A program made the translations under genes and the position numbers. Positions 1 through 5,633 of a stretch of DNA of 5,716 nt are shown piece after piece; the first letter of the stretch is position 1; each line of letters starts with the position of its first letter. Source of the stretch: Candidatus Omnitrophota bacterium (GTDB lineage Bacteria > Omnitrophota > Koll11 > Gygaellales > Profunditerraquicolaceae); contig JAQULD010000098.1 of NCBI GenBank assembly GCA_028719045.1, positions 1 through 5,716 on the forward strand. Direction: 5' to 3'. The notes beneath the pieces were generated by a model. The model saw nothing but the letters and a program-made list of their open reading frames with translations, was not told the DNA's origin and did not search any database.

Positions 1-1
1 A

Positions 2-457
2 AACGGGGCAAAAGATTATTTTGACATCCTGAACATCCATTTTTTTGAAAACCCGTTAAATCCCCGGGCGATCAAGGCAGTGGCAAGCTATCCCAAATTA
101 GCTTATAAGATAATGCAGCGCAACGGCGACGGCAATAAAAAGATCTGGATAACCGAGATCGGCTGCCCCGGGGTAAAGAAGGGGTTAAAGGTGGCTAACT
201 GGTGGATGGGGAAAAACCCGACCGAGCGCCAGCAGGCAAAATGGCTTAAGGATGTTTATACTGAGCTATTGAAAAATCCGCATGTAGAGAAGGTTTTCTG
301 GGCTTTTTTCCGGGATACGAAGGAGCACTGGAATACCGGGGTAGATTATTTTGGCATGGTGCGCTGGGGTTTTTCCAGGAAGCCCTCTTACCGCGCTTAC
401 CGCGAGTGTTTTGACAAATGGCTGCTTGAATATAGGAAAAGAAGTGATATACTTTAG
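2..457 (+). CDS. Glycoside hydrolase, clan-A-like TIM barrel, C-terminal part (5' end outside window)
   Basis: The frame is open from the left edge, so the 151 visible residues are the C-terminal part of a longer protein and the GTG at 80 is only an internal Val codon. Visible landmarks resemble the last strands of a (beta/alpha)8 glycosidase: DYFDILNIHFF (visible residues 5-15), WITEIG with Glu at about residue 52 (codon 155-157), which sits where the catalytic nucleophile of clan-A enzymes lies, then FWAFFRD around residue 100 as the likely final strand, and a closing KPSYRAYRE helix. In such families the enzyme hydrolyses a beta-linked polysaccharide or glycoside, but substrate and family (GH39- or GH5-like) cannot be decided from this fragment. 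The signal peptide, if any, lies outside the window. The gene ends 18 nt before the receiver-protein start, so the two may share a transcript. The glycosidase fold is fairly sure; the exact family is not. Confidence 0.75.
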   Translation, partial: NGAKDYFDILNIHFFENPLNPRAIKAVASYPKLAYKIMQRNGDGNKKIWITEIGCPGVKKGLKVANWWMGKNPTERQQAKWLKDVYTELLKNPHVEKVFWAFFRDTKEHWNTGVDYFGMVRWGFSRKPSYRAYRECFDKWLLEYRKRSDIL

Positions 458-459
458 AA

Positions 460-469
460 AAAGGAGGTG
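460..469 (+). promoter_or_regulatory. Near-perfect Shine-Dalgarno site that sets the receiver-gene start
   Basis: AAAGGAGGTG is complementary to the usual 3' tail of 16S rRNA. It overlaps the GTG at 467, so that GTG cannot be the start codon served by this site. The in-frame TTG at 476 lies 8 nt after the GGAGG core, which is optimal spacing, and is therefore preferred as the start. Confidence 0.8.
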
Positions 470-475
470 GCTCTC

Positions 476-865
476 TTGGATAAAAAAAGAGTAATGATAA
501 TTGATGATGAAGAGGGGTTTGCCTTAATGCTCAGGGTACGGCTTGAGCGGGTCGGTAACTACGAGGTAATGATCCTGACCGACGCAAAAGACGCGATCAA
601 ACACGTGCATGACTTTCAGCCGGATGTTATCTTATTAGACCTGATCATGCCCAAGGTAAATGGGCTGGAAGCGCGCGATATACTCGGCAGCGATCCCGTT
701 GCCAAGGATGTCCCGGTGATAATAGTTTCGGGGATAGATCAAAGCATGGATAAGAGCCAGGCCTATAAGTTCGGCGCAGTCGATTATATAGTCAAGCCGG
801 TTGATGACGCCAGGCTGCTTGACGCCGTGGAGAAAGCCATAAATCCCAGTTCAGGGCAATCCTGA
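476..865 (+). CDS. Stand-alone response regulator receiver protein (CheY-like)
   Basis: This is a 129-aa protein consisting of a single receiver (REC) domain with no attached output domain. Numbered from the TTG start, the acidic Mg2+-binding pair is D10-D11 (IIDDEE), the phospho-acceptor is D55 in VILLDLIMP, the conserved Ser/Thr is S85 in VIIVSG, and the signalling Lys is K107 in IVKP; all active-site positions are present. A sensor kinase would phosphorylate D55, and the protein would then act by binding a partner. Neither kinase nor partner is visible here. The tail after about residue 122 is short and polar. A longer 132-aa form from GTG 467 is possible on paper, but that codon lies inside the ribosome site. 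The gene sits between a glycosidase and a Mg2+ ATPase with short gaps, which gives no clear clue to its pathway. The domain call is very sure; the role is unknown. Confidence 0.93.
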   Translation: MDKKRVMIIDDEEGFALMLRVRLERVGNYEVMILTDAKDAIKHVHDFQPDVILLDLIMPKVNGLEARDILGSDPVAKDVPVIIVSGIDQSMDKSQAYKFGAVDYIVKPVDDARLLDAVEKAINPSSGQS

Positions 866-898
866 AAAACGACCCTTTATTTTTAAAATAATCCGGTC

Positions 899-3469
899 AT
901 GAATAATAAACCAAAGTTAAACAATATCAAAAAATCGCCAAATGAAGTTTTGGATTACGCGCGATGCTCCCAGGAGGCTATTTTTGAAAAATTAGCCACC
1001 TCTTCCAAAGGCCTTTCCGAAGATGAGGCCCAGAAACGCCTGGAAGAATACGGCTTTAACGAGCCCGCCAGAAAAAAAAAGAGGACCATCCTCGTCCAGA
1101 TACTTTCAAAATTCATTAATCCCTTAGTTATCGTCCTGCTTATTATCGCCGCTTTTTCTCTGTTTTTCGGAGAGAAGATAAGCGCAATATTGGTCATGCT
1201 TATGGCGGCCTTAAGCGTCTTCCTGTCATTTATACAGGAATACCGCGCCGGCAAAGAAGCGGAGAAGTTAAGCGAAATGGTCCGGACCACTTCCACGGTT
1301 TATCGTAACGGAAGGTCGCTGGAAGTAAAAATAAGGGAGATCGTGCCGGGAGACATCGTCGATCTGTTCGCCGGGGACATGATCCCGGCGGACCTGCGGA
1401 TAATTTCCTGCAAAGACCTGTTCATTAACCAGGCATCATTGACCGGAGAGTCTTTCCCGGTAGAAAAAAGCTCTGAAGTTATCGAGCCGAAGAATAATTC
1501 AGCATCCGAATTAACCAACATTGTTTTTATGGGTTCAAGCGTGGTAAGCGGAACAGGGTTGGGAGTGGTCATAAGGACCGGCATTGCCACCCAATTCGGA
1601 GAGATCTCGCGCAGGCTCTCGACCATGGCTGTTGAGACAGGTTTTGACAAAGGGATACGCAAATTCACCTGGCTTATGGTCCGCCTTATGCTCGTTCTGG
1701 TGGTGATCATCTTTGCCATAAACGCTTTTTCCAAAGGCAATGTCATCCAGGCCCTTCTTTTTTCGCTGGCGGTGGCGGTGGGGCTTACCCCTGAAATGCT
1801 GCCGATGCTTGTCGCGATAAATCTTTCCAAGGGCGCCATAGCGATGTCCAAAAAACAGGTAATAGTAAAGCGCCTGAATTCCATCCAGAACTTCGGCGCG
1901 ATGGATGTTCTTTGCACGGATAAAACCGGGACCCTTACTTTAGACAGAATAGTCCTGGAGCGGCATTGTGACGTGGTGAGGAAAGACGACGAGGATGTAT
2001 TAAGGTTCGCCTATATCAATAGTTTTTACCAGACGGGACTTAAGAATATATTGGATCGGGCTATTTTAAAGCACGGGAAATTACTGATCAAGCAGTACAA
2101 GAAATATGATGAGATCCCCTTTGACTTCTCCAGGAAAATAATGTCGGTAGTCGTGGAAACGGATGGTTTCCACAGGATCATTACCAAGGGGGCTCCGGAG
2201 GAGATATTTAAGAGATGTTCAAGATACGTATTGGATAATGATCTTATAGACATGGACCAATTAGTGCTGGCTGACCTGCGGGAGGAATACAACAGCTTAA
2301 GCGCTAACGGCTTCAGGGTCCTGGCTGTCGCCTATAAGGATATGGAGAACAAGAAGCAGGCATATTCAAAGGAGGATGAGCAGGACCTGGTGCTGAAAGG
2401 TTACATCGCTTTTCTTGACCCTCCCAAGTCGACGGCGAAAAAGACGATCGAGGCGCTAAGGGACCTGGGGATAGAATTCAAGGTTTTGACCGGCGACAAT
2501 GAATTAGTGACGCAGAAGATCTGCGCGGATGTTGGGCTGGATGTCAAAGGATTGGTTACGGGTGAGCAGGTTGAGAAGGCAAACGACGCGGAGCTTGGGG
2601 AATTAGTAAAGCATACCTCTGTTTTCGCGCGCCTCTCGCCTTTGCAGAAGGAACGGGTGATCCGCGCCTTGCAAAAAAACAAGCATGTCGTCGGCTATTT
2701 AGGTGACGGCATAAATGACGCTCCCGCTCTTAAAGCCTCCGACGTCGGAATATCGGTAAACAATGCCGTGGACATTGCCAAGGAATCGGCGGATATAATC
2801 CTTTTGCAAAAAAGCCTTTTTGTCCTTAAAGACGGCGTTATTGAAGGAAGAAAGACCTTCGGCAATATACTCAAATATATCAAAATGGGCGCCAGCTCGA
2901 ATTTCGGCAATATGTTAAGCATGACCGGCGCAAGTTTATTTCTTCCATTCCTGCCGATGCTGCCTATCCAGATACTCTTTAATAATTTCCTTTATGACCT
3001 GTCGCAGGTCGCTATCCCCTCCGATGAGGTGGATAAGGAGTACCTTTTAAAAGAGCGGCCCTGGAATATAAATTACATAAAGAAGTTCATTATTTATCTG
3101 GGCCCGGTCAGCTCGCTGTTCGATTTCATAACCTTCGGGGTTTTGTTGTGGGTCTTCCATGCCCGCCAGCCTCTTTTTAATACCGGCTGGTTCCTGGAAT
3201 CGCTTTGCACGCAAACATTGGTTATCCACGTTATCCGCACGGGCAAGATCCCTTTTATCGAAAGCAAGCCAAGCCAGTTCCTGATATTTACCTCTGTTTA
3301 TATAGTGACGATAGGCCTAGTGATCCCCTTTACGCCCCTGGGCCACTACTTTAAGTTTGTCACCCCGCCGCCCGCGTTTTTCGCGGCCCTTCTGGTAATT
3401 GTCGTTGTCTATTTATTTACGGTTCAATTCGTGAAGAGCTGGTTCATCAGGAAATATGGATACGAATAA
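899..3469 (+). CDS. mgtA: Mg2+-importing P-type ATPase, MgtA/MgtB family (P3B)
   Basis: Full-length inner-membrane pump of 856 aa, slightly shorter than enterobacterial MgtA (about 900 aa). The family uses ATP hydrolysis to move Mg2+ into the cytoplasm. Order of parts: N-terminal cation-ATPase domain (about 20-70), M1-M2 (about 70-115), actuator domain with TGES at 182-185, M3-M4 (about 256-310) with the family-typical VGLTPEMLP at 294-302, phosphorylation motif DKTGTLT with Asp341, nucleotide-binding domain with KGAPEE near 430, TGDN at 531, GDGINDAP at 602-609, and six C-terminal membrane segments (about 665-846). The stretches NNFLYDLSQVAIP and SSLFDFITF, and HVIRTGKIPFI, are characteristic of MgtA rather than Ca2+ or H+ pumps. 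All catalytic motifs are intact. ATG 899 is chosen because the N-terminal domain begins soon after it, but no Shine-Dalgarno site precedes it. Only 33 nt separate it from the receiver gene, so there is no room for a long Mg2+-sensing leader unless it overlaps that gene. Confidence 0.93.
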   Translation: MNNKPKLNNIKKSPNEVLDYARCSQEAIFEKLATSSKGLSEDEAQKRLEEYGFNEPARKKKRTILVQILSKFINPLVIVLLIIAAFSLFFGEKISAILVMLMAALSVFLSFIQEYRAGKEAEKLSEMVRTTSTVYRNGRSLEVKIREIVPGDIVDLFAGDMIPADLRIISCKDLFINQASLTGESFPVEKSSEVIEPKNNSASELTNIVFMGSSVVSGTGLGVVIRTGIATQFGEISRRLSTMAVETGFDKGIRKFTWLMVRLMLVLVVIIFAINAFSKGNVIQALLFSLAVAVGLTPEMLPMLVAINLSKGAIAMSKKQVIVKRLNSIQNFGAMDVLCTDKTGTLTLDRIVLERHCDVVRKDDEDVLRFAYINSFYQTGLKNILDRAILKHGKLLIKQYKKYDEIPFDFSRKIMSVVVETDGFHRIITKGAPEEIFKRCSRYVLDNDLIDMDQLVLADLREEYNSLSANGFRVLAVAYKDMENKKQAYSKEDEQDLVLKGYIAFLDPPKSTAKKTIEALRDLGIEFKVLTGDNELVTQKICADVGLDVKGLVTGEQVEKANDAELGELVKHTSVFARLSPLQKERVIRALQKNKHVVGYLGDGINDAPALKASDVGISVNNAVDIAKESADIILLQKSLFVLKDGVIEGRKTFGNILKYIKMGASSNFGNMLSMTGASLFLPFLPMLPIQILFNNFLYDLSQVAIPSDEVDKEYLLKERPWNINYIKKFIIYLGPVSSLFDFITFGVLLWVFHARQPLFNTGWFLESLCTQTLVIHVIRTGKIPFIESKPSQFLIFTSVYIVTIGLVIPFTPLGHYFKFVTPPPAFFAALLVIVVVYLFTVQFVKSWFIRKYGYE

Positions 3470-3505
3470 GATTATCGCAAAATGGAAGGATTTAGAAGCT
3501 GTTAG

Positions 3506-3586
3506 TGCGGAGGAAGAGACTTGAACTCTTATGGGTTGCCCCACACGCTTCTGAGACGTGCGCGTCTGCCATTCCGCCACCCCCGC
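3506..3586 (-). tRNA. tRNA-Leu, anticodon CAG
   Basis: Read on the minus strand, the gene starts GCGGGGG and ends CCTCCGC plus discriminator A, giving a seven-pair acceptor stem with one G-U. The D-arm region contains TGGCGGAATGGCAGACGC, as in bacterial tRNA-Leu. The anticodon stem is CACGT/GCGTG (one terminal T-G pair) with loop CTCAGAA, placing CAG at + positions 3551-3553. The long variable arm TGGG-GCAA-CCCA marks a class II tRNA, and the T arm is AAGAG-TTCAAGT-CTCTT. Length is 81 nt. The 3' CCA is not encoded (CTAACAG follows), so a CCA-adding enzyme is required. It decodes CUG codons. The gene converges on the Mg2+ ATPase gene and diverges from the permease gene. Confidence 0.96.
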
Positions 3587-3598
3587 AAAATTTAACTT

Positions 3599-3627
3599 AG
3601 TATATATTAGCCTTTGGCTCCTGTCAA
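3599..3627 (-). promoter_or_regulatory. Sigma70-type promoter of the tRNA-Leu gene
   Basis: On the minus strand a perfect TTGACA (-35, + positions 3622-3627) is followed after exactly 17 nt by TATACT (-10, 3599-3604), five of six consensus bases. The predicted start lies about 5-6 nt before the mature tRNA 5' end at 3586, which suits a short RNase P-trimmed leader. Strength and placement fit a stable RNA gene. Confidence 0.85.
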
Positions 3628-3655
3628 TTGATTATCATTCCCCGCTACAAATGGA

Positions 3656-3684
3656 TTGCCCCCGGGTTTTTTTGCTGATATAAT
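3656..3684 (+). promoter_or_regulatory. Sigma70-type promoter (extended -10) of the permease-smpB operon
   Basis: TTGCCC (-35, 3656-3661) and a perfect TATAAT (-10, 3679-3684) are separated by 17 nt, and TG at 3676-3677 makes an extended -10 (TGATATAAT). The expected start, around 3690-3692, leaves a leader of about 20 nt carrying the ribosome site of the permease. It probably also drives smpB, whose start overlaps the permease stop. Confidence 0.8.
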
Positions 3685-3699
3685 ATTATGCTTAACCAC

Positions 3700-3705
3700 A
3701 AGGAG
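3700..3705 (+). promoter_or_regulatory. Shine-Dalgarno site deciding the permease start
   Basis: AAGGAG is followed by two adjacent in-frame ATG codons, at 3708 and 3711. The gap is only 2 nt to the first but 5 nt to the second, so 3711 is the better start. The two forms differ by a single Met. Confidence 0.7.
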
Positions 3706-3710
3706 TTATG

Positions 3711-4667
3711 ATGTTTTTGGAGCACTTTAAGATCACCGGTTCTGCCATGGCCTATATATTCATCCTGGGCGCTTTGGGCTTTGTCCTGGTGAGAAAAAAC
3801 ATACTTTCGCATGAGGGGCTGGATGCCTTGAGCCGACTGCTTATCCAGGTGATCTTCCCGGCTTTGATCCTTTCCCAGATGCTTAAGAATTTCAGCTTTA
3901 GCCTTTTCCCGCAGTGGTGGATCTTTCCCCTGATCAGCCTGGTGATCACCGCTTCCGGCCTTATCGTAGGATGGCTGCTGCTTAAATTTGTAAAGGCAAA
4001 AACGCATAAGCTGCAGTTCCTAAGCCTGGTGGCTTTTCAGAATTCCGGGTATCTGCCGCTGGCAATGGCAGCGGCGATGTTCTCGGGACAGGAGGCCAGC
4101 AATATATTCATCTATATTTTCCTGTTTTTGCTGGGCTTTGACCTGGTGGCCTGGTCGCTGGGCATCCATTTGCTCACTTATGAAAAAGAGGTGAAATTCC
4201 GCCTGAGGAGCATTTTTAGCCCGCCGGTGATCGCGAATTTAGTCAGCCTTGGATTGGTATTGTCAGGCCTGAACAAATTGATACCTGCGGTGGTATTCAA
4301 GCCTCTGGATGCGGTGGGCAACTGCACCTTGCCGTTGGCGATGATGGTGGTCGGAGGCAATGTCGCGCTGGCGCAATTAAAGAACGTAGACAAGAAGGCG
4401 GTTTTCTTTATCCTGCTGGGCAAGCTGATCATCCTGCCGGCATTGGGCCTGGTTCTGGTGCTTAAATTGGCCCTGCCTCAATTGTTGGGTTTATTGATCG
4501 TTATGCAGCTGTCCATGCCTTCGGCAACCTCCCTGTCGGTGATCATCCGGCATTACAAAAAAGAGGATGCGCTGATCAGCCAGGGGGTGTTCTTCAGCCA
4601 TATCTTGAGCCTGTTGACCATACCCATATTTTTAAGTTTGTATTTATCTTTGGCTGTGTTAAAATGA
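3711..4667 (+). CDS. AEC-family permease (auxin efflux carrier / membrane transport protein family)
   Basis: A very hydrophobic 318-aa protein with about ten predicted membrane segments, the usual size for bacterial AEC transporters. Segments can be read at roughly 12-28, 37-60, 70-94, 103-124, 130-155, 170-190, 200-222, 231-252, 255-280 and 291-316. Family signatures are FQNSGYLPLAM near 109-119 at the first crossover region, GNCTLPLAMMVVGGN at 203-217, and SMPSATS at 268-274 in the second half. Members export or exchange small organic anions such as malate, malonate or amino-acid-like compounds; the substrate cannot be deduced here. A strong promoter and ribosome site precede it. The stop TGA overlaps the smpB start (ATGA), implying translational coupling. 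Nothing in the protein suggests a role in ribosome rescue, so the pairing is probably organisational. The start at 3708 would add one Met. Confidence 0.9.
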   Translation: MFLEHFKITGSAMAYIFILGALGFVLVRKNILSHEGLDALSRLLIQVIFPALILSQMLKNFSFSLFPQWWIFPLISLVITASGLIVGWLLLKFVKAKTHKLQFLSLVAFQNSGYLPLAMAAAMFSGQEASNIFIYIFLFLLGFDLVAWSLGIHLLTYEKEVKFRLRSIFSPPVIANLVSLGLVLSGLNKLIPAVVFKPLDAVGNCTLPLAMMVVGGNVALAQLKNVDKKAVFFILLGKLIILPALGLVLVLKLALPQLLGLLIVMQLSMPSATSLSVIIRHYKKEDALISQGVFFSHILSLLTIPIFLSLYLSLAVLK

Positions 4668-5119
4668 GTAAATCTATTCTTACTAACCGCAAGGCTTACC
4701 GGGATTATGAAGTTCTGGAGTCCCTGGAAAGCGGAATTGAGCTTAAGGGGTCGGAGGTAAAATCCCTTCGCGCGGGCAAGATCAACATGGATGACAGCTT
4801 TGCCCGGATTGAAAAGGGAGAGGTTTTTTTACATAACGCGCATATCAGCCCTTACGCGGAAGCCAGCTACCTGAATGTCGAGCCGGACAGGACCCGCAGG
4901 CTTCTCCTGCACAAGGGCCAGATCAGTAAGATAGAAGGCAAACTTACCCAGAAGGGCCTTACATTAATACCGCTCAAGGTTTATTTTAATGACCGGGGTT
5001 TTGTGAAGTTGGAGCTGGCGCTGTGCAAAGGCAAGAAGCTTTACGATAAGCGGGAAAGCGTCAAGCGCAGAGAAACAGACCTGGCAATGCGCCGGGCGAT
5101 GAGCAGTAGAAGGAAATAG
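4664..5119 (+). CDS. smpB: SsrA-binding protein SmpB
   Basis: A 151-aa protein of normal family length (about 150-160). SmpB binds the tRNA-like end of tmRNA and carries it into the A site of stalled ribosomes, its C-terminal tail filling the empty mRNA channel. Recognisable blocks are NRKAYRDYEVLESLESGIELKGSEVKSLR with the GSEVKSLR motif at 29-36, SFARIEKGEVFLHNAHISPY (45-64), LIPLKVYFNDRGFVKLELAL (101-120) and CKGKKLYDKRESVKRRE (121-137), followed by the basic tail to residue 151. The ATG overlaps the upstream permease stop by 4 nt and lacks a strong ribosome site of its own, so translation is probably coupled to the permease. Its RNA partner ssrA begins 17 nt after its stop, an adjacency that is common in bacteria and supports both calls. 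Confidence 0.97.
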   Translation: MSKSILTNRKAYRDYEVLESLESGIELKGSEVKSLRAGKINMDDSFARIEKGEVFLHNAHISPYAEASYLNVEPDRTRRLLLHKGQISKIEGKLTQKGLTLIPLKVYFNDRGFVKLELALCKGKKLYDKRESVKRRETDLAMRRAMSSRRK

Positions 5120-5136
5120 GCGGGAAAATTATTATT

Positions 5137-5549
5137 GGGGGTGAAAGGGTTCGACTTGAGCAGTCGGATAAAAGCAGCATGCCGCGGACGCATGGTTAGC
5201 CGCGTTAACAATCCTTGCACAAACTAAACGCAAACAGACTAACGTCTGCTTCGGTACTTTCGTCTAGACTAGCGGTAACTCCGTTAGTTCCGGCGGGAAT
5301 ACCGACGTTCGCAGTCTCACCTCGCTAACACGAAGTGAGCCTCTCTTTAGGAAGCCTGCGGCCTGAATGAGAGCCTAAGCAGGCTGGTTCTGCCATGTGC
5401 CTTTGGTGGCAGGATAAGATCAAAAAAGGCTGCTTCTTACGTGATCCTGTCTATCGGAGCGCGTAAGGAAAAGATTAATAGACAGACTAAGCATGTAGCG
5501 GCTTCTATTTGATTTCTTAAGGACTCCGGTTCAATTCCGGACACCTCCA
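5137..5549 (+). ncRNA. ssrA: Transfer-messenger RNA (tmRNA), one-piece
   Basis: The 413-nt gene has an acceptor stem GGGGGTG (5137-5143) with CACCTCC (5542-5548, one G-U), discriminator A5549 and no encoded CCA. The D-like GGGTTCGAC follows the 5' strand, and the T arm TCCGG-TTCAATT-CCGGA precedes the 3' strand. Helix P2 pairs CTTGAG 5155-5160 with CTTAAG 5516-5521. PK1 pairs CGCGG 5183-5187 with CCGCG 5200-5204, and GCATGG 5190-5195 with CCTTGC 5213-5218 (one mismatch). P5 is the hairpin GACTAGCGG-TAACT-CCGTTAGTT (5267-5289). A later pseudoknot pairs CTCTC 5341-5345 with GAGAG 5369-5373, and GCCTGC 5354-5359 with GCAGGC 5379-5384. The last domain pairs GATCA 5418 with TGATC 5442, CTTACG 5436 with CGTAAG 5462, and CTGTCTAT 5447 with ATAGACAG 5478. 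GACTAAGCATGTAG (5485-5498) matches E. coli tmRNA. It works with SmpB. No separate promoter is obvious in the 17-nt gap after smpB. The tag frame is unusual and is described separately. Confidence 0.95.
5230..5328 (+). other. tmRNA tag-peptide frame, with apparent frame break at P5
   Basis: The GCA at 5230 is the expected resume codon: it lies 11 nt after PK1 and is preceded by TAAAC, with A at -4 as in E. coli (TAGTC-GCA-AAC). The frame reads ANRLTSASVLSSRLA through 5274. The TAA in the P5 loop, where tag stops normally sit, is at 5276-5278, one nucleotide out of frame (46 nt from the resume codon). Read as it stands, the frame goes on through P5 to TAA 5326-5328, giving 32 codons ending in FAVSPR. 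This lacks the small hydrophobic end, such as LAA, that proteases recognise. The resume position is well supported; which stop is used is unclear. Confidence 0.6.
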
Positions 5550-5550
5550 A

Positions 5551-5577
5551 CAAAAATTTCCTTGTCGGAAATTTTTG
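5551..5577 (+). terminator. Probable intrinsic terminator after ssrA
   Basis: CAAAAATTTCC (5551-5561) and GGAAATTTTTG (5567-5577) are perfect inverted repeats around the loop TTGTC, starting 2 nt after the mature tmRNA end. After one mismatch the pairing can continue for three more pairs into the tmRNA 3' end. The stem is AT-rich and the T run is inside it rather than after it, so it may act weakly or in both directions. It could also mark the 3' processing site. Confidence 0.5.
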
Positions 5578-5580
5578 GTG

Positions 5581-5631
5581 GATACTTTTCGAGCGTAGCG
5601 CTGCGACAAGCAGCGCAGCGAGAAAAGTATC
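5581..5631. repeat. 51-nt REP-like palindrome between ssrA and the lipoprotein gene
   Basis: The outer arms GATACTTTTC (5581-5590) and GAAAAGTATC (5622-5631) are perfectly complementary. Inside, GCGCTGC (5598-5604) pairs with GCAGCGC (5610-5616) around the loop GACAA, with imperfect pairing between the two parts. The GC-rich core of repeating AGCG units flanked by AT-rich arms looks like a dispersed extragenic palindrome. Its right arm ends 2 nt before the ATG at 5634. Only one copy is in this window, so its repetitive nature is inferred from structure alone. Confidence 0.6.
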
Positions 5632-5633
5632 TT

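Noticed and set aside
467..475. GTG at 467 as the start of the receiver protein
   Set aside because: It overlaps the Shine-Dalgarno core. TTG 476 has ideal spacing and gives a normal receiver N-terminus.
955..3229. Several minus-strand open frames of 60-205 codons across the ATPase gene
   Set aside because: They lie antisense to a gene with intact family motifs throughout, are rich in Ser, Ile and Arg without domain features, and have no ribosome sites of note. They are coding shadows.
3456..3524. A 22-codon frame (starting MDTNKIIAKW) overlapping the Mg2+ ATPase stop and running into the tRNA
   Set aside because: It starts inside the ATPase gene in another frame, has only a weak AGGA 3 nt before it, and ends within the antisense of the tRNA. 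It is too short to support as a gene, although a decayed gene start cannot be fully excluded.
3506..3586. tRNA-Leu as an integration (att) site for a mobile element
   Set aside because: No integrase gene and no repeated tRNA 3' end are present in the window.
3645..4432. Minus-strand open frames opposite the permease gene
   Set aside because: Their composition is that of an antisense shadow of a membrane protein. No recognisable motif or upstream signal was seen.
5265..5267. TAG stop in an alternative tmRNA tag frame (tag ending FGTFV)
   Set aside because: It needs a resume codon one nucleotide away from the position set by PK1 spacing and the TAAAC context, and it gives an atypical tag. The GCA 5230 frame fits better.
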